NCBI GenBank assembly: GCA_003313425.1
Contig: NHZP01000054.1
Location: 248,001 to 312,000 of the forward strand
Reading direction: 5' to 3'
Source of the DNA: Pseudopyrenochaeta lycopersici
Taxonomy: Eukaryota; Ascomycota; Dothideomycetes; Pleosporales; Pseudopyrenochaetaceae
DNA length: 64,000 bases
Below the pieces are notes generated by a model. That model was not told where the DNA came from. It worked only from the letters and a program-made list of their open reading frames with translations, and did no database searches. The translations under genes were made by a program, and so were the position numbers. Positions 23,570 to 35,323 of the stretch are shown here, one piece after another. How positions within the stretch are numbered: position 1 is the first letter of the stretch; every line of letters begins with the position of its first letter.

Positions 23570-24361
23570 GGGCTAGTGCCTGCACTGAGCCAATGAGTCT
23601 AGGCCACATCCACGTCATGGCCCAGATGAAGTAAGTTGACTGGTACAAGAGCATTGCTAGCAACAGCGTCCTGCCGCAGTTGTTCCTGTATCTGTGTGAG
23701 AAGCGGTGACTACAGGCTCCCGAAACCAGGGACGGCGAATACGAAGCGCCTTCTGGGGGCCCTGATGGAGGACCTGCGCGTAGCCCCGCTCATCGGCATG
23801 TGCGGGGGAATGGCCGTAATCATTTTCATACCAAACAAATTTCGCTTAATTCATATCTTAAGCAGAGGATAGGTTTACTGTGGTACAGGGCATAAGTAGT
23901 GGGCATGGTCAGAGCCTACAGGGGTGAAGGAAACTTGGCAACATCTGAAGCCGATGTCAGCCCACCAACAGCGTAGCTTAAATCTGCTAATTCATCACAA
24001 ATTTGCCCTGTGCGTTCTCCTTTATAGGTATGGAGTGAGCTTTGATGCATCAGCCACCGCTCTGACCATTACTTCTGCCCTGTATCATAGTGTACATGTC
24101 CTCCCTCCCAAAGCTGAAACATCTTTCACCCCTTGCCTTGTCGCGTCCCTCACTTCTTCACCGGTAGTTTCCTGCATATATTTTGCCTAAAACTTGCGCT
24201 ACAAGTCCCGCTAATGATGCTCAATCCATCACTTGCAGGCGTAATACGTGCAGCTCTCACCAGGCCAATAGCACAACTCTTCGCAGCTAGTACCGTGCAG
24301 CATCGGCGGGACTTTATAATCTTTCTGCCTAGTCAGGCTTGCACTGCTTAGCATACTTTGC

Positions 24362-24881
24362 ATGTGGCACGCTTTAAAAGACGGAGCTTCACCCATTACC
24401 TTCGATCATTCACTCTATCTTCCACTTAACGTCATGAATGATCAGATTCTGAAAGCTACACTTTCTGGCGTGCGAGAATGCAAGTCATTGCCACCTCGAA
24501 TTCTACTCGCCACGTTGCTCGATGATCATTACGTTATTCTTTTTATTCAACCTCAAAATCATAGTATTCTGGAGTCGATCAAAGATATTACCAAGGAAAA
24601 ATCCTACTCTGATGAGAGACACGAGGCGATGGAGCTCTCTGCCACCCCTTCGGCGTACTGGACGCTGGTCGAGAAGCAAAAGAAATGTCTCGATAGCTGC
24701 AGTGAGTTTTCCCGCACATATTACCCATCCATACTCACAGAACACAGTTGGATCACTTGGCAAGAAGGAATGTATCTTTCTTGTCAACGCGGATGCTGGG
24801 CATTCAGGGTCAGGACCTAAAGCAGAAGAGATCACGCCCCATCTCCATAATGCAGAGGTAGAGAAAAAAGCTTTTTCCTGA
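24362..24881 (+). CDS. Hypothetical protein, exon joint uncertain
   Basis: ATG frame at 24362 (MWHALKDGASPITFDHSLYL, then LLDDHYVILFIQPQN) runs to a GTGAGT at 24712; an exon from about 24748 (GSLGKKECIFLVNADAGHSG, stop at 24881) continues in frame. The implied intron is only 36 nt, short for fungi, so the joint may be wrong. Family unknown. Confidence 0.4.
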
Positions 24882-25121
24882 CGTAGTGTTGTCTTGTCAA
24901 GGGAGCTATCATGTTACCAAGTTAGATCTTCGTCACTCTGATGAATCAACGTAGACTAAGTTTTGAATTTACTCGTCCAGCCACTGTGTGTCAGGCGGTT
25001 CACGCAGAATGGCTATGTGTTTTGTCAAAGCAACTGTTATTCGCGTATCTTCCCCCCAGACAAAGTTTACGCATAAGGTCCAGCATCTCCCCAAGTCAGC
25101 CTACAAGCACTGTGAGCCTCT

Positions 25122-25212
25122 CTCTTCTTCTTCTTCTTCTTCTTCTTCTTCTTCTTCTTCTTCTTCTTCTTCTTCTTCTTCTTCTTCTTCTTCTTCTTCT
25201 TCTTCTTCTTCT
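25122..25212 (+). repeat. TTC microsatellite
   Basis: About 30 uninterrupted TTC units. The poly-Ser and poly-Leu open frames across it are artefacts of the repeat. It lies just left of the truncated inverted gene copy. Confidence 0.97.
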
Positions 25213-25470
25213 GCAGAAGAAAAATTCACCACGATATCATGAATTCAAGTAACAAAACCGAAAGCAATAATCAAGATGCCCGTGCCTGGAGTTTTGCATG
25301 TGTTACGAGCTCCAATTAGGGAATGAAATGTTCGGACTTGTGAATTCATCGCCAACATCCGATATTCGGATAGATTGGCGGTATCGTCAGACATCGGCTT
25401 TTTTCGCCTCGTTCTTTTCTGGTTGGAATCATCATCGATGCTCATGTCAGGGTCGTCTTCTCGGTCTCGG

Positions 25471-25650
25471 TCCTCTTCTTCTCGGTCCTCTTCTTCTCGG
25501 TCCTCTTCTTCTCGGTCCTCTTCTTCTCGGTCCTCTTCTTCTCGGTCCTCTTCTTCTCGGTCCTCTTCTTCTCGGTCCTCTTCTTCTCGGTCCTCTTCTT
25601 CTCGGTCCTCTTCTTCTCGGTCCTCTTCTTCTCGGTCCTCTTCTTCTCTA
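25471..25650. repeat. Minisatellite, twelve 15-bp units
   Basis: Twelve nearly perfect copies of TCCTCTTCTTCTCGG. Read on the minus strand in the parental frame they encode Glu-Glu-Glu-Asp-Arg units, replacing the 12-bp Asp-Arg-Glu-Asp units of the parental gene. Confidence 0.95.
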
Positions 25651-25718
25651 CACCCTTCATTGAAGCCAGCATGATTCTCTGCTGAACGTGCTAAGCTTTC
25701 TCTTTCTCCGTTGCTCTC

Positions 25719-25961
25719 TGTTGACAGGTCTAGAAAGTACGGTGATATCTGATCGGAGAAACCGAAATAATAGACTTTCGGTGAGACCGAGAATATCGGA
25801 TTGACCGTCGGCCAGACCGAAGAGCTGAAGTTGAGGCCGTAGATATAAAGGAGCAGGTTGCGCTCTGTAGGAGAGGTAGCGACAACTCAAAATAGAGATA
25901 TTTTTAAGTCTATTGAGAATTGCATCACATGTGCCACATTATTAGAGTACTCGTAACAATA
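25719..25961 (+). mobile_element. Solo LTR, 243 bp, TSD CTCTC
   Basis: Starts TGTTGACAGG and ends CAATA, flanked by the direct repeat CTCTC at 25714-25718 and 25962-25966. The empty site is visible in the parental gene near 4285 (reverse strand GTTGCTCTCGTGG), proving insertion. TATAAAGGAGC inside fits an LTR promoter. A second 243-bp copy is at 29159-29401. The 5-bp TSD and TGTTG start fit Ty1/Copia. Confidence 0.92.
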
Positions 25962-26719
25962 CTCTCGTGGTCCTCGTCTTGTTGTGCATCCTCCGGATCC
26001 CTGTTTCCTGCAAACCAAAACATTACAGAAGAGGATGTTGGTGTCCGAATAGGTCGCTCAGCAACAGATTTGAAAGGAACACTTCTCTTATTGATGATTC
26101 GCCGCAACCGAATGCCGATTGAACCACTTGAAGTTTCAATGGTAATGAAACCATCCTGAGATGCGCTGCACTGAATTCTTTGGCCAGTACTAACTGTACA
26201 CTCTATCTCCTCCACATCAAGTCCAAGGTCACATTGCTGATGCCAAAAAATGCCAAGAAAATTTCAGACATCATGTCTGGAATTTTCTTGGCTGTCCACC
26301 TCGCTAATGCATGCGTGCGCTTTGACCGTCCGGCCCAGCAATCACGAAAATGTGCTAGCGATGGCTAGTTCGTATGTTGCGGCACATCGTCGCAAAGCAC
26401 GCCGACCGGCTCCGGCAGAGATGGAGCCCTCGAAATGCATGGGACTGGTTGAGCTTGACCCTCAGACTGACAGGGTGAGGGCTGCTCCGTACCCACATCC
26501 GCCACGCAGGGGAAAAAACTCCTAGAGCAGTAAGGGGCACTTTTTTGGAGACTTCAAGTCCGAGCGAGATGATAATTAGGGCTGGTGTCTAAGATATATC
26601 ATGCGCGCTCCCTAACAAGGTTGAGACGTCCTCCAATTCACCATCTCGCCGTCCTTCGCCAGTTGCTTTTCTGCAGGGGAGCTTCATCACGATCTTGTTT
26701 GCCTACCCCTCGGTATATT

Positions 26720-28500
26720 GGCCCATGCTTTCACACCACCACTCCCGCCAACCCCCCCTCCTTCGCCTGCTCATACCTGCACGACGAGTGAGTCCAATGG
26801 CGACCTTACCGGATTTGAACAATGGTCACCACCACAGGGAACGCTGTATTTAAAACGCAGCATACACGTGAAGACAGTCCAGCCGTCGATCACGCGCAGT
26901 TGCAACTCATCTGTACAAGACCCCTCCTCAGCTGTCATAGACAAGAAAGGCTACTTAGCACTCGATATGTTCTACCGATTCGCGTACAACGGTGCCACGC
27001 TTGACAGTATTGGACAGAAAAGCGTCGTGAGTCGGCTTCAAGACGACGGGGTTTGGGAAGCTGTGTGCGTACTCGGGGATATCACCACTAGAGATGAGAT
27101 TGTCGCATTTATTCGAGATTACGAGTCTTTGGGGTCGAAACGACGAACCGAAATTATCGAATATCTCAAATCACGAAACGTGCACTGGGATCATACTAAA
27201 GAGAATGTAGAGGTACGTTCTGTCGTTTCTCTGTGCTCATGGACTCAGTGCAACTAGGAAACACTGGATTGGGGTTTTTCTAGGACGATGGAAGGACTGG
27301 TTGTACGTTGAGCTGGCTGTTGCGTGCGCGATGAGCCGCATTTGTACGATACAGATTATGAGCCGGAGTTTCTTTTAGCTCGAGTGATCTTTTCGCAATC
27401 TGATAATCCCCCAAGCTCGTACGCCCTGCAAAATCGATCTCGTGTGATAATTTGTTCGGTCTGCTATATAAATGGCCATAAGATTGTGTGTTGCCACCTA
27501 TCGACGAATTCCGGGGGAAAGCCCCTTTCACATCGATCTTTGCGACGCTCAAGTCCACCCAGACTCCTTAGTTCGATTAGATTTGTCTATTCATTTCTAC
27601 TCATCTCATATTCTAGAAAGCTATGCTAGTGCGCTGCGGATCCAGCCGCCAAACCCGTGCGATGGCTGATGTCTACATTGTATCATATACGTCCTCCAGT
27701 GTATCGCCTCACCGCTGTTTTGGTCCTTCACCGGAAAGCCCTGTATCTTCTGCCTTCTTTTGAGCCCCCGCCCACTCGCAGATTGATCCAAGCTTCTGCG
27801 TCTCCCTGCATGATGAGCGTATGCGGACTACCTTCGACATCTTTCGGGTCTAACCAGTACACAGAACTTCACGGCGCTAATCGTTCTCAAGAAAGAGGAC
27901 GACGAGGGTGGCCCAACGATTACTGCACGCATCAAAGATGCAACTATACCGACCTGGACCATGGAGCTCGAGGGGAGATACAGTTTGAAAACGTTCCTGC
28001 ATTTCAACAACTCCGAGGCCGCGCTGCGTACCTTCGAAGCGCTTAGCACACCCGATATTTCTCAGTCTGGTCGAACCCAAGAAACAATTAGGAGTGATTT
28101 TTCGCTTCGCGGCGTGATTGCATGGCTCTCATCATGGTTTTCATGTTCGTCCGGATGCCTACGGAGCCGCAGAAGGAGTAATTCCGGCATAGGTGCCTGC
28201 GGGTATCGACTATGCGAACATTCTTGCAACGATCACGAACACCATCTATCTAAAAATCAGACATCCTTCTTATGGCACTATACAGATCACCGAGCACAGA
28301 TGTCGCACTGCGCAGCGTGCAAACAAAGCGACCTAAGGGGAGGAGTACCTGACCAGAAGACCGCACCCGCCTCTGTGGATATCGATTCGACAAATGGGTT
28401 AACTCCACAGGAGGCTACATTACAAAGAACAAAATTGCACCGTTTCGAGAAGGAACTGGCGCGAATGGACCAGGCCCAGAAGTCAGGGACAGATAAATAA
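26720..28500 (+). other. Coding-like fragments, unresolved gene(s)
   Basis: Three plus-strand segments read like protein: about 26900-27213 (FYRFAYNGATLDSIGQKSVV, DEIVAFIRDYESLGSKRR), about 27490-27665 (SPFHIDLCDAQVHPDSL), and about 27940-28050 (ELEGRYSLKTFLHFNNSEAA), the last followed by TLQRTKLHRFEKELARMD near 28430. A GTACGT donor at 27214 suggests splicing, but I could not connect the pieces. One decayed gene or two small ones are possible. No family recognised. Confidence 0.35.
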
Positions 28501-29158
28501 GAAGTTCTCCAAGGCTTCTCATCCAGCGGAGAATATACAGGTGCGTGGTGAAGTGCACATATATCTCCGTACAAAAACTCTCACAACGGCAAAGAGCTAA
28601 CACGGCGTAGACTCTAGGTCAAGATATATATGTGTCGAGAACACATAAGCAGGCACAAAGCCGTCGAGAATGTCAATTCATCTATGAAAGGAATACTACC
28701 TGCACATGTATCCAGTGTGAATATGAGTATGCATGTGTTGGAATGTCTCCCCTAGCCTGTAGCAGGCACAATTTTTGTTGTTATACACTCTACTTAGATA
28801 GCTCTTTAATATCATTATGCTCTTTTCACAGTAAAACCAAGCCCAGAAGGACGAGGCATCCCATGTTAACTGGCACACTCCTTACGAATATCCAGACCTT
28901 GTAATTCGGCATTGCCCTACGTAGCATTTTTGTCGTGAATGCATGCTCGGTCCTCAGAAGCAAAATACATAAGCTTGCTATCATGTTCGAGCCGCCTATG
29001 CAAGAAGAACGTCACGTGTCTGCTGGTAGCCTCGTTACAACGTCTGTCAATCATGTCCGCCGCGAGCTCTTTCGGGGTATCGTAGGTGCCTGGCTTGGGA
29101 CTTGACTTTGTCGCTGGGTGGCGCTGGATGCGCGCGAACCAATTATACTGGGAATTTC

Positions 29159-29401
29159 TATTGGTATGAGTACTCTAATAATGTGGCACATGTGATGCAA
29201 TTCTCAATAGACTTAAAATTATCTCTATTTTGAGTTGTCTCGCCCTCTTCTACAGAGCGTAACCTGCTCCTTTATATCTACGGCCTTAACTTCAGCTCTT
29301 CGGTCTGGCCGACGGTGAATCCGATATTCTCGGTCTCACCGAAAGTATGGAATTTCGGTCTCTCCGATCAGATATCACCGTACTTTCTAGACCTGTCAAC
29401 A
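29159..29401 (-). mobile_element. Solo LTR, 243 bp, TSD ATTTC
   Basis: Reverse-complement copy of the LTR at 25719-25961 and of identical length, flanked by ATTTC at 29154-29158 and 29402-29406. No internal retroelement sequence adjoins it, so it arose by LTR-LTR recombination. Confidence 0.92.
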
Positions 29402-29624
29402 ATTTCGATGCGGCCGCCCGTTTCAATGGGGCCTAAAATTGGTACTGTCTCTGACACTCGATTCACTGGATAATCGAAGCCATAGTTCTCCAGATTGACT
29501 GTGGCATTGCTCAGGGCTGCCTCGTCCTCCATACGTGTACGTGGAGTTATTGTGGCTTGAAGTTGAAGTACTCCTCATATTTTGCGGCACGGTGGGTTTT
29601 GCGCGACCCAGGGGGGGACGTTAC

Positions 29625-30185
29625 TTGCTACAGGAAGCGCAAATCGCAGGGCGATTAGCTGAGAACAGCCTTGAGGAACGAAGGTAAAGGTAATTGTACC
29701 AGGTAATTGTAATTGTGTTCATTATTGACGAGCTTAGCTTGGTAGAAAGCATGGTATGTGGCGGGCACCAGTTTCAATGTTTGCGTTATACTACTATGGT
29801 ATCAGGGTTAGGTAGCGTAGGTGGGCCCCGGTGACCAGGGGCTGGTTTTAAATGGCGTGAAATGCACTAAACTCCATTCTGTCTTTCTTTACATACAAAT
29901 CTCAGACGGGAGCGGGACGCGTCAAGCAAGTGCCTTGAGGAACGAAAGGAGCTTCTAGGCCTCCCCACCCCCGAGAAACAGGAAGCGCAAATCGCAGGGC
30001 GATTAGCTGAGAACAGCCTTGAGGAACGAAGGTAAAGGTAATTGTACCAGGTAATTGTACCAGGTAATTGTACCAGGTAATTGTACCAGGTAATTGTACC
30101 AGGTAATTGTACCAGGTAATTGTAATTGTGTTCATTATTGACGAGCTTAGCTTGGTAGAAAGCATGGTATGTGGCGGACACTAGT
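29625..30185 (+). repeat. Local duplication with 13-bp minisatellite; retroelement debris
   Basis: A segment at about 29625-29770 is repeated at about 29980-30185. The 13-bp unit CCAGGTAATTGTA occurs about twice in the first and about seven times in the second (30036-30125). A plus frame just before the second copy reads KCLEERKELLGLPTPEKQEA, like a decayed element protein. A PBS-like TGGTATCAGGGTTAGG sits near 29800. Probably remains of a retroelement 5' region. Confidence 0.6.
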
Positions 30186-30234
30186 TTTAATGATCCAATC
30201 AGAGTTGTTTTCCTAGACTTATTTAGTTAATGTT

Positions 30235-31025
30235 TAATACTTTCTTCGTAGGCTAACGAGTTCGATGTGGTCTTGTTGTTTCCTCCGTAGATTAAATCGG
30301 AGAGAGTAGATCGATTGCAATTAATGGTAGGGGGATGGGTAGTACTTGATGGTGTTGAAGTGTTATCATGCTTGTTGTTCATTATTATCGCTGGTTGTTA
30401 ATTCTTTAGGGAGTCAGGATGTGGTTGTTCGTTGAGAGTACTCGGAGATGACGAGTTTGTATCGGGAAATGTCGTTTTCGTGCTCTCTATACGTGAGCGC
30501 TTTGGCGGTGGTGACATCTCCTCTGTGTATAGAGTGTTATAGTTTTGTGCTTAGATTGCAAATTAGAATAAGGCAATAGGTAGTTTGCCAGCATGTCTCA
30601 CATGGCAGTATGGTTGCAATCCTACTATCTATTAAGTGGGTTTCGGGAGTAATTGGTTCGGGGGGCTGATTAGATTTACGTTTGGCTAGGGACAGAAAGT
30701 TGGACTGAGGGTCTGAGGAGGATTGCTTAGCTGAAGAGGCTGTTAAGAGTGATATTAATATAGTACTTCGACCTGGTCTTTCCTAGAAAGACCAGGAGTT
30801 AGGAACGACGATAAAAACGTAATCCTGTAGAAGTTGTGGCGGGTGAAGCATTACATCGTAGTTAAGAAAACTGATAAGTCTACCTGTGCAGTTAATTGTT
30901 GTGTTAGCCTGGAACTGCGTGTTAAGCCTACCTGCTATCTTCTTGCAGCGCATTATCTAAGGGCTTACATGAATGGGGAAGATCACGAAGACCTGGAACT
31001 GATAGGAACCTCTGAAAGGGGGCTT
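30235..31025 (-). repeat. About 800-bp repeated segment, inverted decayed copy
   Basis: Reverse complement of 21638-22445 (order of blocks conserved from the RQPTKK tail to the GTSERG-encoding end). Many differences are transitions, several creating TpA in place of CpA, as expected after RIP or similar decay. Coding is broken. Confidence 0.8.
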
Positions 31026-31029
31026 GGCT

Positions 31030-33350
31030 GGGTTGCCTAGGTTAATAAAGGTTGAAAGCTGTACAAAGCCGCAGCATTTTTGTTGTCTGTCTGAGAGACT
31101 AAATACGGGGTCTTTACGGAGTAATGTTAGGCCTGAGCTAATTATGGGGCCTGTAAAAGCGACAATAGGCGAGATATTAGGGAAGCAGTCTGCTGTATTA
31201 AACATGCGGGGGTTAATCCTGTAAAGTAAGTAAAAGTTAGTGTATGTAAGGTTATGAAGCTGGGGGGATAAATATACGGCTGGTAATATTAATCACGGAT
31301 AATAAGAGATAGGATCGTGTAATCCTGTGCTTCATCAGGTGCGTCCGAGTCGTTGTTGGGACCAATCTCCTATGTTAATGCGTATGGGTGAACTATCCTA
31401 TAGAGGACGAAGCACTAATCGTTCTAGTCTGACGGATCGATGACTGGTTAGTTATAGATAGACAAGTTCAGGCTAAAAGGTGCTGAGCCGATATTCTCGT
31501 TATGTTCTTTAGGCTGAAGAGTCGCATATTCAGGGTTGTGCAACCAAGCTGGTGAAGGGAAGTTGACTGTTGCAATGGTCTCGAAATTGAGGCCTTTGAT
31601 TTGTTGCTCTTCAGGAGATCCAAATCTGTTAAGGGGCGGTACGCGTGCTACGAAAAAGATAGACATGTGTTAGATGAAATGCTGAAATGCGCTTTGCAGA
31701 ATTAATGATTGCGATAAATCGATTGTGTGTTGATCATGATTGTATTGATTGTTAAGTTCTGTCTCCTGCTTTCTTCTATATCTTCTCTGCTTCTGGAGGT
31801 TCCGTCGATTAGCAATAGTTATCAGTCCTACTATTTATCGCTCTTTCCTATGCAGTACTTCTGAGCTTCTCCTTATATCTAACAACTAGTGTGGCCAATG
31901 GATGGAACGGATTGTTGATCCAATCCAGGGCCACACAATCCACGAGTCTTCTGTCCAATCCAAATCCAGTCTCGCTCAGACCGCTGTGGCTGAGGCAGAA
32001 CTGATTGGACTGAATATCCCTGCGTTGTGTGGCGTTGGATTGGATCGACGATCCATGCCATCCACTGGCCACACTGCTGACAACATGTCACCACTGGCAG
32101 CCTTTAGGGCTTCGGAGGGGGCGTGTTAATGTGGTGAGGCATCTGGCGATGTAGACGTAAAGGCTATTTCTAGAGAGGATTCCTTAATAGGCTTGCGGGG
32201 ATCTTTTTTTAGAATTTTTTTTTTTTTGGGCGAACTATATATGAGATGTCAGTTCGCAAGGCTGTTATATTGCGATGAAAAGCAAGTGGGCGGGGTAACA
32301 GCTAGGAGACAGATATCGGTGGGGTAATAAGATACTATGAAACTATGCTGTACACGACAGAGGCTTCCAGCTCGTACAGGGCTCGCTTTAATGTGAATGG
32401 CGAAGTGTGGTTGAGGTGGTGGTGAGATATGTATGTAGGGTCTAGATTTAGAGTTTCATAATTTCTTTTGTAGCTTAAATGAAGTGGGGCCTCTGATGCT
32501 ATTAGTGGCACTATACTCAGCTAGCTATAGTCACGCTATTAAGATGTAAGTGGCTTAGATTCTAGATTCTAGATTCTTAGAAATTTTGTGATGAGTCTTA
32601 TTTTAGATATAGTTCTAGCGCATGCTTATGTCCTAGCGCTCAGACGATAAGCTGATTGATGCAGATGAATTAGTGCGCTAGCGGACGGGGAAGCGGAGAG
32701 GATGGTGAAGTGCTGCCTAGATGCTATAAAAGGGTAGTGAGATGCAGTTCAAATTTAGACTTTGTAATTAGGTGTGGGAAGCTGAAGGAGAACTGTACTA
32801 CTATGTTCGAGTAGTCGTACCTGTCCTAGCTAACCTATTCTGTCTGTATCGTGCGGTGCTGGGAAGATGCTTACGGGTCTGCGAGAGTGGATTAGCTGTA
32901 CTAGAAAGCGTGGAAGAGGAGACAGGGAGTATGGCGTTTTTGGAGATTGCATGGCGGTCAGAATTTGAAGGCAGGCATGGGTGAAGTTGGACTGATAGTG
33001 CGGGATGATAGTAGGATTAGTTAATATGGGAGTGTAGAAGCGAACGCAGCCAGGATAAGTGAAGTATGTGAAGTGGTATTAAGCGGAGCAACATGGGTGG
33101 AGCTATACTTCTACGATATGAGGTTTAAGTAAGAGTGAAGCAAAGTAGGAGACGGCAATAGCAATAAAAGAAAAGAATTAAGGTGAACAAGAAGATGGGT
33201 AGGCGTCAAACCAACTTTCAGACGTTTGTTGGACATTCATGGTGGCCTTTTAACCTTAGCAGTCGAGGTATCACAGTGGCGTCTTGGCCAGGGCCATGGG
33301 AGTTCGAACCTAGGCAGCGAGAGGTTGGCAGGACCGGGCAGGCTTTGCTC
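31030..33350 (+). other. Gene-free, G-over-C skewed tract
   Basis: No gene is supported. From about 32100 to 33180 the plus strand has many G and few C over about 1 kb, with frequent TAG/TAA in all frames. A MITE-like element sits at 31889-32074. Confidence 0.5.
31889..32074. mobile_element. MITE-like element, 186 bp, about 50-bp TIRs
   Basis: The left end GTGTGGCCAATGGATGGA and the reverse complement of the right end GTGTGGCCAGTGGATGGC match over about 50 bases, including GATCCAATCCA and GCCACACAA blocks. No coding capacity. No clear target-site duplication could be assigned, so the superfamily is left open. Confidence 0.65.
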
Positions 33351-33355
33351 TGCGC

Positions 33356-33895
<540 letters not shown>

Positions 33896-34854
33896 TCGTA
33901 TATGGATCGCGCATGAATCCGCGCCTAGATCAGCCCTCACGGCTAATCATGGCTCCTAAGTGTTGCTATTGGATCCCTAGACGTATACGAAAGCTGCGCA
34001 TGTGTTGCGATAGATGGAAATGATGGTGGTGGCTCTGTGTTGGGGAAGGTTCGTTATTGCTATGAAGAAGGTCTCCTCGCGGATCGGAAAGGCAAGCGAC
34101 TATGCGACTGTAATTTTTGTACAGGTGCACGTGGATGGGTTCAGGGGTTATCTTAGTATGTAGGTCAAGAGGAATTTCAGATTATTAACGCGCGTACAGA
34201 TTTTTGTATTGCTGCAAAGTCTAAGTACCTACAATTTTGTCCGTTACGGCGGTTGTTCCGTTACGAAGGGATGCACGTTAAGTTAGTTACGATCCACAGC
34301 TCATCACAAGCCTCCCCGAGTCCGGACACACGCTCTCAATCATCATTAACGAGATTGATTTGGATGATACTGATGCAGAACCACTCCAATCATACAAGAC
34401 GCAACAGTTTCCAATCCTGATTTAGTCCAATATGAAGTACCGTCATGGTTCCTTCCTATAACACAATCTCTATCCACACAAACAATTTCCAACGGGACAC
34501 AAAGTCACGCGGATAGGCTACAACCACAGCTATACCCAACTCCAATGTCCCTCGAATCGCGTCAACCAAGCACAAAAGCCTTTCCAACAACAGGGGCAGG
34601 CCACCATAAAGTAAACTCGGCTCAGTCACACCTCACTGCACGTCAGGTGCAGAAGCAGGCACGTCGACAAGCCCATGCATTACGACTTGAACGTGCCAAG
34701 CTGGGACAACAAATAGCCCACACCTTCGCATCGGCACGGTCTACGTAACGTAGAAAGATGAAAAAAGATCTCAAAAAGATTCGATTCTCATGTGGTGTGG
34801 CGTCGGAGTGGCTGCAGTTTTGAGGGGCGGGAGGCGTCAGAGGCCTTTCGTTCC

Positions 34855-35211
34855 TCAAGGCAAATGTCCCTGAACCACATCGTCTTTGAGATCTTCCTCA
34901 ATGTCTATCTGCAAATCCTCGAAAATGCCCACTGCTTGCTGCAGCTTCTCGAGAATGGTCTGTACTTCGCCGAGAAAGTACATACTCGCGCCCTCTTTCC
35001 TGTGTTGGCAGGCTAGTTCCTTCCGAAGTCTCCCGTTCTCTCGTGTTCTCTGTTCGATCATCTGGGATAAGCTGGGCGTCGGTATATGCTTAGAAGCTTG
35101 GATGCTGTCTTGTGTAGCTTCTAGTGGCACTGTTGTTCCGCGATAGTTAGCTATCTCCCGATCTACTGGCCTGAGAGCGAGAGGGTGATCGTTGGGAGAG
35201 CGGGATGACAT
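34855..35211 (-). CDS. Small coiled-coil protein (118 aa)
   Basis: From the ATG at 35211: MSSRSPNDHPLALRPVDRE, then TPSLSQMIEQRTRENGRLRK and a C-terminal heptad-like helix QTILEKLQQAVGIFEDLQID. No enzyme motif. The frame is open further upstream (MIDVSS at 35262). It lies just downstream of another coiled-coil gene on the same strand; the two may be functionally paired, which is inference only. Confidence 0.45.
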   Translation of the reverse strand: MSSRSPNDHPLALRPVDREIANYRGTTVPLEATQDSIQASKHIPTPSLSQMIEQRTRENGRLRKELACQHRKEGASMYFLGEVQTILEKLQQAVGIFEDLQIDIEEDLKDDVVQGHLP

Positions 35212-35323
35212 CTGGGTGGCTGTGGAGCAAAGGTAGAGAAATATCGAGGACACGTCTATCATCTATACTTGCATCCGGGGGCCTATCCTAGCGCACTCGG
35301 TACCCTGTACCTAAACTGGCCTC

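Larger units (their letters stand above)
25384..26510 (-). pseudogene. Truncated inverted copy of the five-exon gene, split by an LTR
   Basis: Reads as the reverse complement of 3653-4544: EEIECTVSTGQRIQCSASQD, WFAGNRDPEDAQQDEDHES, then a solo LTR (25719-25961), then the acidic repeat and NQKRTRRKKPMSDD, where homology ends. Two deletions precede EEIECT and remove most of the N-terminus. The repeat array has a 15-bp period here against 12 bp in the intact gene. It cannot encode the full protein. Confidence 0.85.

Noticed and set aside
24941..25252. Poly-Leu/poly-Ser proteins
   Set aside because: Artefacts of the TTC microsatellite.
25375..25674. Leu/Gly- and Ser/Arg-rich plus-strand frames
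   Set aside because: By-products of the 15-bp minisatellite.
29867..30181. Protein with repeated TITWYNYLVQLPG-like units
   Set aside because: Antisense translation of the 13-bp minisatellite.
33290..33330. tRNA-like B box (GAGTTCGAACC)
   Set aside because: No cloverleaf could be folded around it and no matching A box at the right distance.
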